The notes beneath the pieces were generated by a model. It saw nothing but the letters and a program-made list of their open reading frames with translations, was not told the origin of the DNA and searched no databases. A program made the position numbers and the translations under genes. From Alisma plantago-aquatica (lineage: Eukaryota > Streptophyta > Magnoliopsida > Alismatales > Alismataceae), in NCBI GenBank assembly GCA_963693085.1, contig OY856412.1, positions 964,872,281 to 964,936,280 of the forward strand: a stretch of DNA of 64,000 bases, in the 5' to 3' direction. Below are positions 11,258 through 25,200 of the stretch, one piece after another; the first letter of the stretch is position 1; each line of letters starts with the position of its first letter.

Positions 11258-12808
11258 TGTGATAGTCTTAATGACCCATGGGCATGGTTGAGCCCTATTG
11301 GAGGTGGCATCATATTTATAAACATAATAATGGTTGGAAACCCAGATTGTTTTAATGTGAAATTGTACCATGTGGTGGTATGTTGATTAGTATAGTCTCA
11401 TGAAATTCAGTAAACAAGTGTTCTGTGGTAATGAGATTTAGATTTCCACTGAAACGTTTCATATTTTTTGAAGTGCTATACTTATACCTTTGTTAGAAAT
11501 GAATTATAGTTGTATGTCCATTTGTATGATGAAGCCTTAATTCATTCAATTGGCATAACTAATCAAGTGAAACCCTAATCATGTAGTGCCCTATTCCATA
11601 GAACCATCTTGAATGTCAGAACTTGCTAGATGGTGAAACATGTATTCCTAAGGGAAATTCGTAGTGCATACTGTTGAGCGTGTGGGTGTGGCAAGTTGAG
11701 AGTATATCCTTGTCATCCACAATTACATGTTATGGAGGATGGTTGCGGTCATGCCTTGGATATTTGTGATATATGATGTGATTGAGTATGTTGCAGCTAT
11801 ATTTCAGGTGGAAGGGTTTTGCTTTGCATACCCTAGTGTCTAGTGTCGTGACCTATACTAAGGGTAGACTAGTTGTTATCAGATTGACTACTATATCACT
11901 GCATTTTTATCTGTACTGACCGAGCAAAGTTGAGATCTTAGGAATCCAACTCTTCTAGATCTTGTGTGGAACTAATTTCAATTTCGCAGTGTTAGGTTGG
12001 AATTTGAGTGGTACGAATCAAAATCCCCAGGGCATAATAATAAATACAAGCCATGTAATATATTTGTTAGGGTTAAATACATTTCACATTGATTGATTAG
12101 CCTTGCCATGTCTTTATACTACATAGTTATTATATGATGAAATCTTAGGACATATGAGTAATTATATTTGTTTCCATACTTATATGTTTATCTTTCTTAA
12201 TATGTTTAAGTTGTTTGATCTACAATTGCTTATCAAATATTTCAATATGCTCAATCTATTTACTGTTAAATAATCTATTGTAATCAATATTTTTTTGAGA
12301 GAGTTATATCTCTTGCTGAGACATGGGTCTCACCCATGGGTCACCACATCTTTTCAGGTGGTCATTAGCAACGTGGTCAAGATTGTGTCATAGAAGAGGA
12401 GCAGCTTGGTGATCAATATACACAGAAGGTTGGACAACTATAGTTGTTAGTAGTAGAGTTCTAGTGTCGTCCTTGTACTCTCATGTCTGGGTATGGGAAG
12501 TGGTTTGTAGATGATAAAGCTGTATCAACACAAGTTTTTGGTAGTGTGCCAATGTTTATATATATGGCATGTACATGTGGAATATCTCTTTTGTATACAA
12601 CTTGTGGTTGAAACCACTGGATACAGATGTAAATACCCGTTACGGTATATGAGTTATGGAAAAGGATGTATCTTTGTGCAAATGTTATAGAACTTATTTA
12701 TAATGTAAAATTGGTTTAAATTCTTCTACTTTTATGGATATGTGATTAGTTAGTTGTTATTCATGTTTTGTGTATTGAGTAATCTCGTTGGCATAATGAG
12801 CTGTCACA
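11258..12808 (+). repeat. Right LTR of the gypsy element
   Basis: 1551-bp direct copy of 7617-9178, ending TCACA. The preceding bases (TTGGAGGGATTGA) are a poor polypurine tract, consistent with a deletion joining RT sequence to the LTR. Confidence 0.85.
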
Positions 12809-13049
12809 CCCATGGACAGACATGAGGTTACGCTCAACAATGACGTAGTTGATAGGCCCGAAGAACAAGAGGGCCCCCTCTTTGACATCTCGCACGAGCT
12901 AGACCTCAAATCTAATAAGATTCCTTTCTATGGAAACTACTTGGGCTACTATCCAAGGATGTATTGGTCCCCACCTCATCCCCGGTCGGTGATGTGGTCA
13001 CTATCATGTAGGCCACATGGAACGACAACATACTATCTATTGACCTAAG
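12809..13049. other. Short spacer with an unrecognised open frame
   Basis: 241 bp between two LTRs. It is less AT-rich than its surroundings and open from 12812 to 13048 (78 codons, starting MDRHEVTLNND). I recognise no family. It may be a leftover of an older element or gene. Confidence 0.25.
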
Positions 13050-13365
13050 TGTTACATATTGTCCATATTTTAATAATGACATTACCTTTACTTTCATATG
13101 TATCTAATATGTTTACTTGAGATTGATTTTAGGCATTAGGTACATGAAAAGGATCAAATTCATCAAGCCCTATCTTGATCTAGTTCAAGTCAAAAGAAAT
13201 GCAAATGCACTTTTCTAGAAAACACCCTAAATCCCTTAAAATGATTTTTTAATCATTTGTATTGATGTAGTGACTTGTAATTAAGATGAAAAAAAATTAG
13301 GATCCCTAAATTCAAATGTTTAATCACTCTAATAACATTTTCTGAAATTCATTACAGGGACTCTT

Positions 13366-13593
13366 TCGGTCGAGTTTTATCTGCAACAAACTGGATCGAC
13401 CCTCTTACTGGTTTTTGAGAATTTTTAGGTTCGATCGATTTGTGCATACACAGAACTCGACCGGTCCCTACATTGAGAAAAACTGATTTAATCATTCGGT
13501 CAAGTTTCATCCAGGATAAAATCGATTGATAGTTCAAATTATATTTGTCGCATAGTGCAATCAGTTGAGTTAACTTTATTAAAACTCGACCAA
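13366..13593. repeat. Four paired inverted motifs, period ~65 bp, in the LTR promoter region
   Basis: Half-motifs of the CGGTCGAGTT / AACTCGACCG type occur as facing pairs starting at about 13367, 13431, 13497 and 13560. Each pair is separated by 12-16 bases. The best preserved is 13431-13464 (TCGATCGATTTG...AGAACTCGACCGG). The cluster ends about 140 bp before the TATA box. Confidence 0.65.
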
Positions 13594-13730
13594 ATGCACT
13601 ATACAAAAAGTGTAGAAAAAGTGATTCTAATCGTTAGAGTGTTGCAAACTCAAAATTATATCCATTGCAACACCCCAAATGACTAGAAAATGTTCTTTAG
13701 TGCTCCTACCTTCTAGTGGACACCACCAAC

Positions 13731-13739
13731 TATAAATAG
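13731..13739 (+). promoter_or_regulatory. TATA box of the copia LTR
   Basis: TATAAATAG, followed by a leader-like sequence to the LTR end about 810 bases downstream. Confidence 0.55.
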
Positions 13740-14553
13740 GACCTCTTGAAGTTCATTCCAAGGTTGCTCTTTCATGCCATTCAAGCTCCTAGCTATAGTT
13801 AGTGCATCCAGTCCACTAGAGCCCCTTTCTCTCTCTTATTTACAAAGGTGAATGTCCATATGAGTGAGATAGGATCTATGTGAGAGAGATAATCCATTGT
13901 ACTTGTGTAAAGCTCCAAAGCTCCCTTTCCCCAACCCCTTTCTTCAAGATCAAGTTGGTGAAACCTTATCCAAGTGAAGGAGAAGGTTCGAGCTTCTTCA
14001 AGGTGTAGAAGAAGGTGCAAAAAACTCCTCCGAGTGAAGGACGAGGACAAGGTTGAAGATTCAAGAGTGGAGTGGGTAAATCCTTTAAGCACTATAAAGA
14101 GGCGATATCCTTGGTGAAGGTATCCAACTTATTTCAAGAGTGGTTAAGACCTTGGATAGGTATAAGACTCTAGCTCTTAGATAGGTAAGTCCTTGGTTGT
14201 AAGGTTATTGGCTCCCTTGAACTCAAAGGGAAGTTGGGTATCCTTGTCCCCAAAAAGGAAGTCAATTATATGTCTTATAAGGAGTATAAGTATACATAGG
14301 TTGCAAAATCCCAGAGCTTGACCTTTCTAGGTAGTAGACTGACTCTCTCCATGTTTGGAGACTAGAACCACTCCAAACAGCTTGTTCAAGTACTTGTTTC
14401 AATCTCTCTCATCCTTTCTATGCATGTTTAAACTGCCATCAAATTCACTATTTGCAATTGTGCCTAGTTGAAGTAACTTGAAGGTCTAAGGAATTTTGTG
14501 CAAGTATTTTTAGCTCTATTCACGCCTCCTCTAGAGGCCTTTGATCCAACAAG

Positions 14554-14566
14554 TGGTATCAGATCC
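14554..14566 (+). promoter_or_regulatory. Primer-binding site of the copia element
   Basis: TGGTATCAGATCC begins two bases after the LTR end and matches the initiator tRNA-Met primer complement except at one position. Confidence 0.75.
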
Positions 14567-14591
14567 ACGGTCTTCTCTGACACATCTCCCA

Positions 14592-16621
14592 TGAGAAAAG
14601 AAAATGGGAGACAACTTATTGGGTCCCTCAACCTAGAGGGAGGATTCTCCATGAAACCTCTGGTCTTTGACAACAACAATTTTCTCTATTGGAAATTATG
14701 GATGCAATTATACCTTCAAGGGATGAACTGCGACATGTGTAAGGTGGTGATTCTTCCATACAAGCAGCCGGTGGGGGAGATATACTTTTGACATGAAGCT
14801 GCGGTCAAGAAGGCACAACTGAATGCAAAGGCAATAAGCATCATCTATGCAACCCTCACCCCTTATGAGTTCAACCACATCTCTTCTTCAGACACAACCC
14901 ATGAGATTTAGGATACGTTGTGCATCACTTATCAAGGCACTAAAAAGTGAAGGAGTCCAAGATCTACATGCTCAAGGGTCTCCTTGAAAACATCAAGATG
15001 GGAAAGAAGGATAGAGTGGCAGATATATACACAAGGCTCCACACCATCATCATTGGACTTGCTCAATTGGTCCACACCATGGATAGAGGGATAATCAACT
15101 CCAAGATCTTAAGGCCTCTCCTCAAGAGATGGGAATCCAAGGTGACCTTCAATGAAGAAATTATAAGCCTTGGTGACATAGCCACCGAAGAACTCATTGG
15201 CAACCTTCAAGCCCATGATCCAAGACTAGACAAGCAAGAAGAAGATGACAAGCAAGAGGAGCAGGAATCAAAGAAGATCAAAGATAGTACATTCAAAGCT
15301 CAAATGAAGGTAGTGATTCTCTAACAACAACTTGCTTGTCAGTCTTCTCCTCCCTCCTCAAGTGAAGATGAAGCCCCTAGTGACCATGAAGATTACTACT
15401 CTAAGGGGAAACACTTCAAGGGAAAGCCATCCTCCTCCTCCACTCCAAGGAGCTATGAATGTGGGAAAAAGGGGCACTACAAGAATGAATGCCCCAAGGC
15501 TAAAAAGTCCTACCACAAGAGCAACACCAAGAAAAGGGAGGACTACAAGAAGGATGGAAAGTACAAGAAGCAGGACAAGAAGGAAAGACCAAGCAAGGAT
15601 GCAACCCATGCACATGGGAAGAGTCTTCTTCAAGTGATTTAAGATCCAATGAGGGATAATGCCATATTGCTCTCATGGCCTCTATAAGTGAAGACTTTGG
15701 TGAGGTAAGTGAGGTAAGCTTGCATGAGTTATTTAAGGAAACCCTCATTGATATGCTTAATGCTACCCACTCTTCTTACTCTGAATGCAAGTCTAAAACT
15801 AAGAGATTAGAGAGGATCGTAGATTATTTGCATGCTAAAATTGATATTCTTGATCAAAATGAGAAGTTGCATCTTGATAGCATTGATTCCTTGCAAAGGA
15901 GGTTTCTTGATCTTGAGCTCCAATACAATGGAGTTTAAGTAGATAATGACAACTACCATAAGAACGTCAATACTCTTAAGGAAGAAAACCAAGCTCAAGT
16001 AGATGAGCTTGTTTTACTTAGAACCAAAAATGATGATCTTAAAATTGCTTTCTATGCTATTAAGGATGAGAATATGATTTATCTTGATGAGCTTGTTATG
16101 ATTAGAACCGAAAATGCTACATTGCTTTCTCAAATCAATGATCTTTGTTCTAGACCTTTATTGCCAAATAATAAAGTTGCTAGTCTTACTTTATAAAATG
16201 ATTCTTATCTTACTAAAGCCTTCTATTTGGAGGCTGAATTACTTCATTCACAAAATTATCTTGCTATTTTATCTTCTATTGCCATTACTCTTAGTGATAA
16301 TAATCACAAACTAAGAGCTCCCTTGCATAAATTCCTCAAAGAGAAAAAGTCCCTTAATGAATTTCTAGGTCACTCTACCAAACATAGTGTTAAACGTGGT
16401 TTGGGATATGAGGAATCTCCATAAAAAAAGAGAAAGGGAAGGGTAACAAAAAGAGTAAGGGACCTACTATATTCCATGGAGAGTCATCCGACTCTAAAAA
16501 CCCTATTATTTATGTGCATTGCAATAATGATGATCATTAATCTACTTATTGTCCTTATAAAGAGAAGGGGACCAACCCAAAGATGAAATGGGTCCCCAAG
16601 ATAACACCAGATCCCAAGGTT
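14592..16621 (+). pseudogene. gag: copia gag remnant (Sirevirus type)
   Basis: Translatable pieces in sequence: 14592-14790 (FDNNNFLYWKLWMQLYLQ, the usual copia gag start), 14947-15324 (MLKGLLENIKMGKKDRVADIYTRL..., gag polyprotein domain), a CCHC knuckle at about 15448-15492 whose first Cys is now Ser (SYECGKKGHYKNEC), a heptad-rich segment 15675-15938, and a second knuckle near 16518-16560 whose first Cys is His and which contains a stop. It ends with the KMKWVPK-type stretch typical of this lineage. Several stops and shifts make it non-functional. Confidence 0.75.
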
Positions 16622-16654
16622 TAAATTAGGCACTGACATCTTCCTTTCTTGTAG

Positions 16655-17617
16655 GTAAACGGAAAATGGATTGTTGATTGTGGTTGCTCAAAGCATATGA
16701 TAGGTGAAATCAGCCATTTAAACCAATTCACAAACAAGAAAGGAGGATCAGTGACATTTCATGACAAAAAAATAGGTGAGGGTGATGTTGGTGATTCACT
16801 ATGCATAAATAATGTTCTTCTTGTCGATGAATGACATCACAATTCAACTAGTGCTAGTCAATTATGTGATAATGGCTATCTTGTTCTTTTTACCTCACTT
16901 GAATGCTTACTTCTAGATTCCCTCTCCTACAATATTATATATAAGGGATCTAGCAATTGTAATCTCTATGTTATTGTTCTTGACTATATTAAGCCTATTG
17001 TTGGTAGATGTCTTGTTGCCAATTCGAATGATATTTCTTTGTTGCACTGCAGGCATGGTCATGTAAATATGCATCAGTTGAAGAACTCGAACAAAAAAGG
17101 AAATGGTAAAGGGACTTCCTAAATTAGATTTGGTAAAGGACTAGGAATGCCAAACGTGTACCCAAGGAAATCAAACCAAGTCCTCCTTCAAATACAAACG
17201 AGTCCTTAGTACCAAAAAAATTCTTGAATTTCTTGCAATAATTTCATCGTAACAAGTATTATCTTGTGATTGTCGATGACTTTTCACGCTATACTTGAAC
17301 TTTATTTTTTGTTTCAAAAAGTGATACTCTTGATATTTTTTTTTTACTTTTTGTAAACGATTTGAAAATGAAGCTTCTTTCCGGATCGTCTGCATCTATA
17401 GTGATAATGGGGGAGAATTTGAGAATGATTTGTTTGAATGGTTTTGTGAGGAATATGGGTGTGCACATAACTTTTTTTCACATCGAACACCTCAAAAAAA
17501 TGGGGTTGTAAAGAGAAATAATAGGTCACTACATTAAATGCCTAGGACTATGCTTCTAGAGTATGATACTCTAAAGAAGTTTTGGGTAGAAGCCATTAGT
17601 ACCTCATGTTTTGTGCA
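16655..17617 (+). pseudogene. pol: copia protease and integrase remnant, 5' part
   Basis: Protease active site reads WIVDCGCSKHMIG (family DSG; here DCG). The pre-integrase zinc region keeps HCRHGHVNMHQL. The integrase core keeps the first Asp block (LVIVDDFSRYT, then a stop) and DNGGEFEN further on, with the HRTPQKNGVVKR block near 17485. Broken by stops and frameshifts. The reading is cut at 17617 by the inserted LTR element and resumes at 25848. Confidence 0.75.
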
Positions 17618-20600
17618 TGTAAGGAGTAGGACCAGAGGGGATCCACTCCCTACTAAAAATTTTGAAGAATAAAACATACATTCCAAACACACTCATAATT
17701 GGTATGCTGGAATAGGTGCAAAATACACAAATCTTATATAATGGTATACAAAAGACCATAGAGTATAACAACGGAATAAAAGTAATGACTATATTCAATT
17801 TTACAACATGATTACAACATCATCTCCCTTGAGGGGTTTACATGGTTATAACAACATGAACATGTACGTAGTGGGAAATATAAACCATGTCAAGATTGTC
17901 TCCAAGCTTTAACTCCTTAAGATAAGTTCAAGTCTTCATGCCATATCATCCAAGTCCTTCACCTAGGGTTGGAAACATACCCCAATAAGAAGAGAAAAAT
18001 AGAATACATCAACAAAGGGTGGTATGTGCATACTAAAATTGAAATTGAAGAATTTATGGAATAAAGGACATCAAACTGTATAGGCTTCCCATGAGAAGAG
18101 AAAAGTACTACCCAAAGGGACATAAAAGAAAAGAACAATAATAAAAGAGACAAATAAGAGCAAAGTATACGAATAAGGCATCCATGTGTTTCACCAGTGA
18201 CAATACTAGAACAATATAAACATGTAGGTAGGAAATAACACATCTACTAAAAATATGGGGTGAACGGGAAATGTATACATCTGCTCTAAATATGGTGTGG
18301 GCAAGAACTGTATACATCTGCCCTGAGTAGGAAATACACATCTACTCAATTATATTTTTATATGCATGGATTTTTAACATCTGCATTCATATGTGGGAAT
18401 GTTCACATCCACATTAAATAACATGTAATATTAGCCTAGTAGTCAGCACATGATGCATAATAAAATAATAATCAAGTATAAAAGAGAATAAAAAAGTATG
18501 AGAACATCCAACAAAATAAGTAGGATTTGAGGATCCATGCCATCACCTAATGTGCCATATAAACATTCACTACAAAGGTGGGAAAAGAAGCACATATCAC
18601 CAAAGAATGTTCCACCATGAGTAACGTATAAGGAAGAGTCCAAAAGAATGTCCAAACAAGATAATATGATCACAAGATCAGTAATAAATAAAGTAGTTCA
18701 CATGAACCATAATTTTCAAAAGAAAGAATATTGTGTAGGCTACTGTCAACTAGGACTAAGAGAATGATAAAGATAGGTTAATTGCTCAACAAGAACAATA
18801 AGGGATGCAAAAATACCTTATTTAAGAGTTTAAATAGTCCAAGGTCACTTCTAGATCCAAGTCTAGGTCTCCAAAGCACTTATTAACATGTATGTGAAGT
18901 TAGGGTTAATTTACATTGATTTCACAAATCCTAAAAGTCACCTTTTTCCTTACATGTTATTTAGGTTATCAAAACCATTCCATGTTTTAGATCATCTTCT
19001 TTGGAGTTCAAAATATAATTTATTATATTTTCTAACTTATAGACTACTATTTATGAATTTTGCAAATTATTACTTATTTAGGAAAATCCATTAAAACCAC
19101 ATATTTTTAGCATAATATTTTGGCAACAAAACTAATACCATTGGAAATCTCTCATTTTTCTAATTTTAAAACATATTTTATTTTGTTTTTATGAGCTATG
19201 AATAATTTGTTGTGAATTTTGGAAGTTTGACCAATTATAAAATTCCACATCAGCATAAACCATCAAGAGAGAGAGAGAGGGAGAGAGTGCTCGCACTAAA
19301 TTGGCCCAATCACAGGCGGCCAACTCAACCGGACCCACATACAAGCTGACAATTCGCCTTAGATCAGAAACAAAGTTCATCGAGTGTGAAATGTCCAAAA
19401 TGTCCCTGGTGTGAAAAATCAAATACATAAGAAATTGGAGGGCATTCTAGGGAAGACATCAACCAGAATATCCTCCTTCAATCTACATAATCGAACAGTT
19501 AAACTTCACGTAGGATTTTTGCTCCAAAAAGCAACAAAACCAAAATCTTGCGAGAAACTAGGGTCATATATGAGTTCTTCTTCTCATCCGTACGAAGGCA
19601 GCAACCTAAGATTTGTGGACCACAACACCAAGAACACGGGAAGGGAATTTTCTGCCATGAAAGCTTGAAAGAAAGCTGGTCCAGAAAGCATAGAAGCCAA
19701 AATCAAGAGAAAACAAGGCTAAAAAATACACAACAAACTTTCTCTTACAAAATCAGATCTGACACGAGCGAAAAACTAAGGAACATAGGTCGAATACCAG
19801 AGACTACATCGAGAGTCGAGGACAATGAAAAATTGGGGAAAAAGCAACTGCAAGACCAGAAAGAAAAAAAGATAGGGTGGACCATCATGGGGAAATTAGG
19901 AACCCATCCAAATGATCTTCAGTCCACATGGAGGTCTGGAACCTCCAGACGAGTTTGAAAGGTCCAAAGGAGGTTCGGTAGGTTAGTTGAAGATACACAG
20001 GGGAAAACAAACTCAAAACAGTAGTGGTTTTAGACATTAGGTGGGGTGTTAGAGGTAACCCAATATTTATATAACGATCTGAATCTTAAGGGTGATGGGA
20101 AGAAGAAAGGAGAGGGAAACATGGGAAATAGAGGGCACTCTTTGTCGACCAAGGAGTAGAGACGACCAAATTCCTTGAAATTTGGGGTATAACGGTTGGG
20201 AAAGATACAAGGAAAGTGGGGGAGAGAAAAATAGAGTGAGTTACGAATCCAAAAACCAAGAAAAACTATCCGCAGAAGAAGGAATACTGTTCATTGTGTT
20301 TCCTATTTTGAATGGGGGTTGAAGATGACGTGGTAGTGGTCAGATTGAAATCCAATGGTGGAAGATCAAAGTATAATAAACCAGGCGTGACAAGAGAAAA
20401 CTAGAAATAAATTGTGTGACATATACATGAATCCTAATCCGATTTGAATAAAGTATGTTTACATTTATTTCTCTTTTTCTCTTTCTACAATTAAGGGTTC
20501 AAACATTATCCAAAATACATGAATTTTGCACAGATGCCAATCAACGCATGTAGATTCCAATTATGAAATTAGAATTTTCCTTTTGGGGACTTTTGATGCT

Positions 20601-21243
20601 TTATTTAATCAAATCTTAATTTCACTTTCCTCATGCATTAATGACATTCAAATTATCTAAATTTGGTGAAACTTAATCCACAAGTTACTTTGATGTGTTG
20701 AATATGAATTTACTTTAGTTACTATCTTTTGGAGTGATTTATATTATTATTCCACTCATATGGCTTTTACACATTTTCTCTCTCCTAAACTCACCCTAAA
20801 TATTCAAGGTTGTCCAACATAGATGAAAATTGACATATAGTCTATTTTTAGGATGTAGATTATGATTTTGAAGTTTATTTTCACTTTTATGATTTCCTTT
20901 TAGTAGATATGTCACATTTATTATTTATGGCCCATTATTATATTATTTTACCATGTCTCAAATATCCATCCAACTATATTCCATATTTTCATATTAGCAC
21001 TAAAGGAATCATGTAAGATCATTTTGCACAATTTATTATGAAATCTCCATATATCTCATGTGACACAATTTATGTGTCCATTATTGGTATAAGACTAATG
21101 TGAGAACATTAGGTTGCATTAAGGTGATTTATACATGCATTAGCTCATTAGGGTTATACAAAACATCTTCTAACCTCAACCACATTTGGCTAAGTCAAAA
21201 AGGTCAAAGTTATAAGGTAGGGTCTAAGATCTAGTATGTTACA
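17618..21243 (-). repeat. LTR (3' LTR in element orientation)
   Basis: Direct partner of 22221-25842. The order of landmarks is identical (GGATCCACTCCCTACTAAAAATT start, a GA-rich run near 19264-19287, TATA-like box, ...AAGATCTAGTATG end). Small substitutions and indels separate the copies. The open frames inside are not conserved in length between the copies and are not genes. Confidence 0.88.
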
Positions 21244-22220
21244 ACACTCCACCCCCTTAAAAGGATTTCATTCTTGAAATCTACTGATCCAAACTTCGAC
21301 AATCAACTACTTCCACCCCTTGAAAGGTTAAACCTTATAGCCAAGCTAAACAACTTCAAGGTACTATGGTCACTTATACACATCTTAGTCTTGAATATTT
21401 TACAGGTTTATATTGTTCATGTATCTAACTATCATGTCATATCATCTTAGGGTTGTGCTATAGGTCTTTGTGTCTCTAACTTAACAACCCTACAAAAACA
21501 TTCAAAAGTCATACGGTACATAGGGTAGGCCCACTACACCTCTATATTATTCCACATATTCCTAGTCACATCTTCATAGTCAAAACTAGGGTTAAGATCA
21601 CATTCCAACTAATTCTAGGGTTTCACTACCCATACATCCAGGAAATCTTCATTCTGGCTTAGTTCAAGAAAACTTCAATAAAATCTTAAATTTTTTGTAC
21701 AAATAGTATTATAATTAAAAATATATTTTTCTTCAAAACATCATGTGATACAAAACAAAGATGAGCTCAAAATCAATGTGGAAACCAAGTCACAATTTAT
21801 CCATAACAAGACCTCCTTATCCTACCATTTCTCCATACTCACGTCTTGATTTTCATCCTCAAATCAAGCCTTATTGCATCAAAAGTTACATATCATTACT
21901 TACTTATATGGTAGGGTAAGATCACCTAAAACCTCATCACATAAGGGTTTACTAAACATCATGATCCTATTGTGGATCTTAATATAGGATTTGAACTCAT
22001 GACTTCAAATACAACAACAAACATGTTTACCACTACACCAAGTCTAGCTATGTGTAACCTAATGTGGATCTTATTTCAACATTTCATCATCAAAAACAAC
22101 TTAGGTAAGATCTAGGGAAAACATCTCACCTAAAGGGTGACTATGCTTGTCAAAGGTTCTAACTAGGGAGACAAAATTGAAATAGTTAGATTCCGACTAC
22201 CATGGGCTTTGATACCATGT
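21244..22220 (-). other. Internal region with gypsy polyprotein C-terminal stub
   Basis: On the minus strand, next to the polypurine tract (about 21240-21297), the sequence reads VDFKNEILLRGWSVVT. This resembles the C-terminal end of Ty3/gypsy (chromovirus-type) polyproteins, and a stop lies just upstream. The other ~900 bp hold no coding frame. The primer-binding site is at the other end. Confidence 0.6.
22205..22217 (-). promoter_or_regulatory. Primer-binding site of the large-LTR element
   Basis: Minus strand TGGTATCAAAGCC, three bases from the LTR. Complementary to initiator tRNA-Met apart from one base. Confidence 0.75.
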
Positions 22221-25200
22221 TGTAAGGAGTAGGACCTAGAGGGGATCCACTCCCTACTAAAAATTTAAAGAATAAAACATCCATTCCAAAAACACTCATA
22301 ATTGGTATGTTGGAACAAGTGCAAAATTCTCAAATTTTATACAATGGTATACAAAATACCATACGGTATAAAAATGGAATAAAAGTAATAACTATATTCA
22401 ATTTTAAAACATGATTACAACATCATTTCCCTTAAGGGATTTACATGGTTATAACAACATGAGGATCTAAGTAGTGGGAAATCTAAACCATATCAAGATT
22501 GTCTCCAAGATTTAACTCCTTAAGATAAGTCCAAGTCTTCATGTCATATCATCCAAGTCCTTCACTTAGGGTTGGAAGCATACCCAACAAGAAGAGAAAA
22601 ATAGAAGACATAAGTGAAGGATGGTATGTGCATACTAAAATCGAAATTGAGCAATTTATGAAATAAAGAACATCAAACTGAACAAGGCTTCCCATGAGAA
22701 GAGAAAGTACTACCCAAAGGGGCATAAAAGAAAAGAACAACAATAGAAGAGACAAATAAAAGTAAAGTATGAGAAAAAGGCATCCATATGTTTCACCTGT
22801 GATAATACCAGAACAATATAAGCATGTAGGTAGGAAATAACACATCTACCAAAAATATGGGGTGAGCGGGAACTGTATACATCTGCTCTAAATATGGAGT
22901 GGGTAGGAACTGTATACACCCCCCCTGAGTAGAACATCTACTCAAATATATATTTTTTATTCATAGATTTTTAACATTTGCATTCATATGTGGGAATGTT
23001 CACATCCACAGAAAATAACATGTAACATTATACTAGAAGTCACCACATGATGTGTAAAAAAAGAATAATCTAGTATAAAAGAGAATAAGAGAGATGAGAA
23101 CATCCAACAGAATAATTAGGATTAGAGGATCCATGTCATCACCTAATGTGCCATATAAACATCCACTACAAAGGTGGGCAAATAAGAACATATCACCAAA
23201 GAATATTCCACCATGAGTAATGTATAAGGAAGATTCCAAAAGAATGTCCAAATAGGATAATATGATTACAAGATTAGTAACAAATAAAGTATTTCATATG
23301 AACCATAATTTTCAAAAGAAAGAATATTGTGTAGTCTATTGTCCATAGGACCAAGAGAAAGATAAAGATAGGTTAATTGCTCAACAAGAATAATAGGGGA
23401 TGCAAACATACCTTACTCAAGAGTCTAAATAGTCTAAGGTCACTTCTAGATCCATGTCTAGGTCTCCAAAGCACCTATTATCATGTATGTGAAATTAGGG
23501 TTAGATATACATTGATTTCACAAACCCTAAAAGTCACCTTTTTCCTTACATGTGATTTAGGTTATCAAAACCATACCATATTTTATATTATCTTTTTTGG
23601 AGTTCAAAATATATTTTATTGTATTTTTCTTAATTATAGCTATTCATTATGAATTTTTCTAAGTATTACTTATTCAGGAAAATCCATTAAAATCACATAT
23701 TTTTAGCATCATATTTTGGAAACAAAACTAGTACCATTAGAAAGCTCTCATTTTTTTATTTCAAAACATATTTTATTTTATTTTTATGAGCTAGGAATAA
23801 TTTGTTATGGATTTCCAAAATTTGACCAATTATAAAATTCCACGTTAGCATAAACCATTGAGAGAAAGAGAGAGGGAGAGAGAGGGAGAGGGCGCTCACA
23901 CTGAGTTGGCCCAATCACGGGCGGCCAATTTAGCTGGCCCCACAGACAGGCTGGAAATTTGCCTCAGAGCAGAAACAAAGTTCATCAAGCATGAAATGTC
24001 CAAAATGTCCCTGGTGCAAAAAATCAAATACAAAAGAAATCAGAGGGCATTCTTTGGAAGACATCACCCCGAATCTTCTTCAATTTGCATAGTCAAATAG
24101 TAAAACTTCAGGCAAGTTCCTAGATCCAAAAAGCAACAAAACAAAATCTTGCCAGAAACTAGGGTCGTATATGAGTTCTTCTCATCCATACGAAGGCCAC
24201 GACCTAAGATTTGTGGACCACAGTGCCAAGAACACGGGAAGGGAATTGTCCTCCATGAAAGACTGAAGGAAAGGCTTGTCAAGAAAGCATAGAAGATGAA
24301 ATTAAGAGAAAATGAGGCTAAAAATGCACAACGAACTTGCTCTTTCAAAATCGGAACTGACCTGAGTGAAAAACTAAGGAACATAGGTTGACTACGAGAG
24401 AGTGCACTGAGAGTCGAGGACAATGAAAAATTAGGAGAAAAGCAGCGGAAAGACCAGAAAGCAAAATAGATAGGAAAGCACCATCATGGGGAGATTAGGA
24501 ACCCATCCAAACGATCTTCAGTCCATGCGGAGGTCTGGAACCTCCACATGAGTTTAGAAGGTCCAGAGGAGGTTTAGTAGGTTGGTTGAAGATACATAGT
24601 GGAAAATGAACTCAAAACATCAACTATTTTAGACATTAGGTGCGGTGTCAGAGGTAACCCAATATTTATATAAGTGTCTGAAGCTTAAGGGTGATGGGAA
24701 GAAGAAAGGAGAGAAAAATAGGGGAAATAGAGGGCATTCTATGTCGACTAGGGGGTAGAGACAACCAAATCCCTTGAAATTTGGGGTCTAACGGTTGGGA
24801 AAGATACAAGGAAAGTGGGGGAGAGAAAAATAGAGTGAGTTATGAATCCAAAACCAAGAAAAACCATCCGTCTAAGAACGAACACTATTCATTGTGTTTC
24901 CTATTTTGGATGGGGGTTGATGATGATGCAGTAGTAGATAAAATGAAATCCAACAGTGGAAGACCAAAGTAAAATAAACCATGCATGACAACAGAAAATT
25001 GGAAATAAATCATGTGACATATACATGAATCCTAATCCGATTTCAATAAGGTGTGTTTACATTTATTTCTCCTTTTCTCTTTCATCAATTAAGGGTTCAA
25101 ACATTATCCAAATTACATGAAATTTTTCATAGAGGCCAATTAATGCATGTAGATTTTGATTATGAAATTATATTTTTCCTTTTGGAGACTTTTGATGCAT

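Larger units (their letters stand above)
7617..12808 (+). mobile_element. Ty3/gypsy (chromovirus-like) retrotransposon, internally deleted
   Basis: Two long direct repeats (7617-9178 and 11258-12808) open with TGTGA and close with TCACA (TCATA in the left copy). They bracket 2079 bp holding a primer-binding site, decayed gag, a zinc knuckle, protease and the first part of RT. RT core, RNase H and integrase are missing: the RT reading runs straight into the right LTR. The 5-bp flanks differ (ATTTA left, CCCAT right), so there is no target duplication. The gag style suggests the Tekay/Del branch, but that is an inference. Confidence 0.85.
13050..14551 (+). repeat. 5' LTR of the copia element
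   Basis: Starts TGTTACATATTGTCC and ends GATCCAACA directly before the primer-binding site. It includes a cluster of inverted motifs (13366-13593) and a TATA box. The left end is inferred from its resemblance to Sirevirus LTR starts, because no second copy exists in the window for comparison. Confidence 0.6.

Noticed and set aside
12812..13048. 78-codon frame as a gene
   Set aside because: Wedged between two LTRs, no family recognised, no start or splice context; kept only as an unassigned spacer.
15332..15748. Lys/Arg-rich and hydrophobic frames overlapping copia gag
   Set aside because: Other-frame readings of the gag knuckle region; no independent support.
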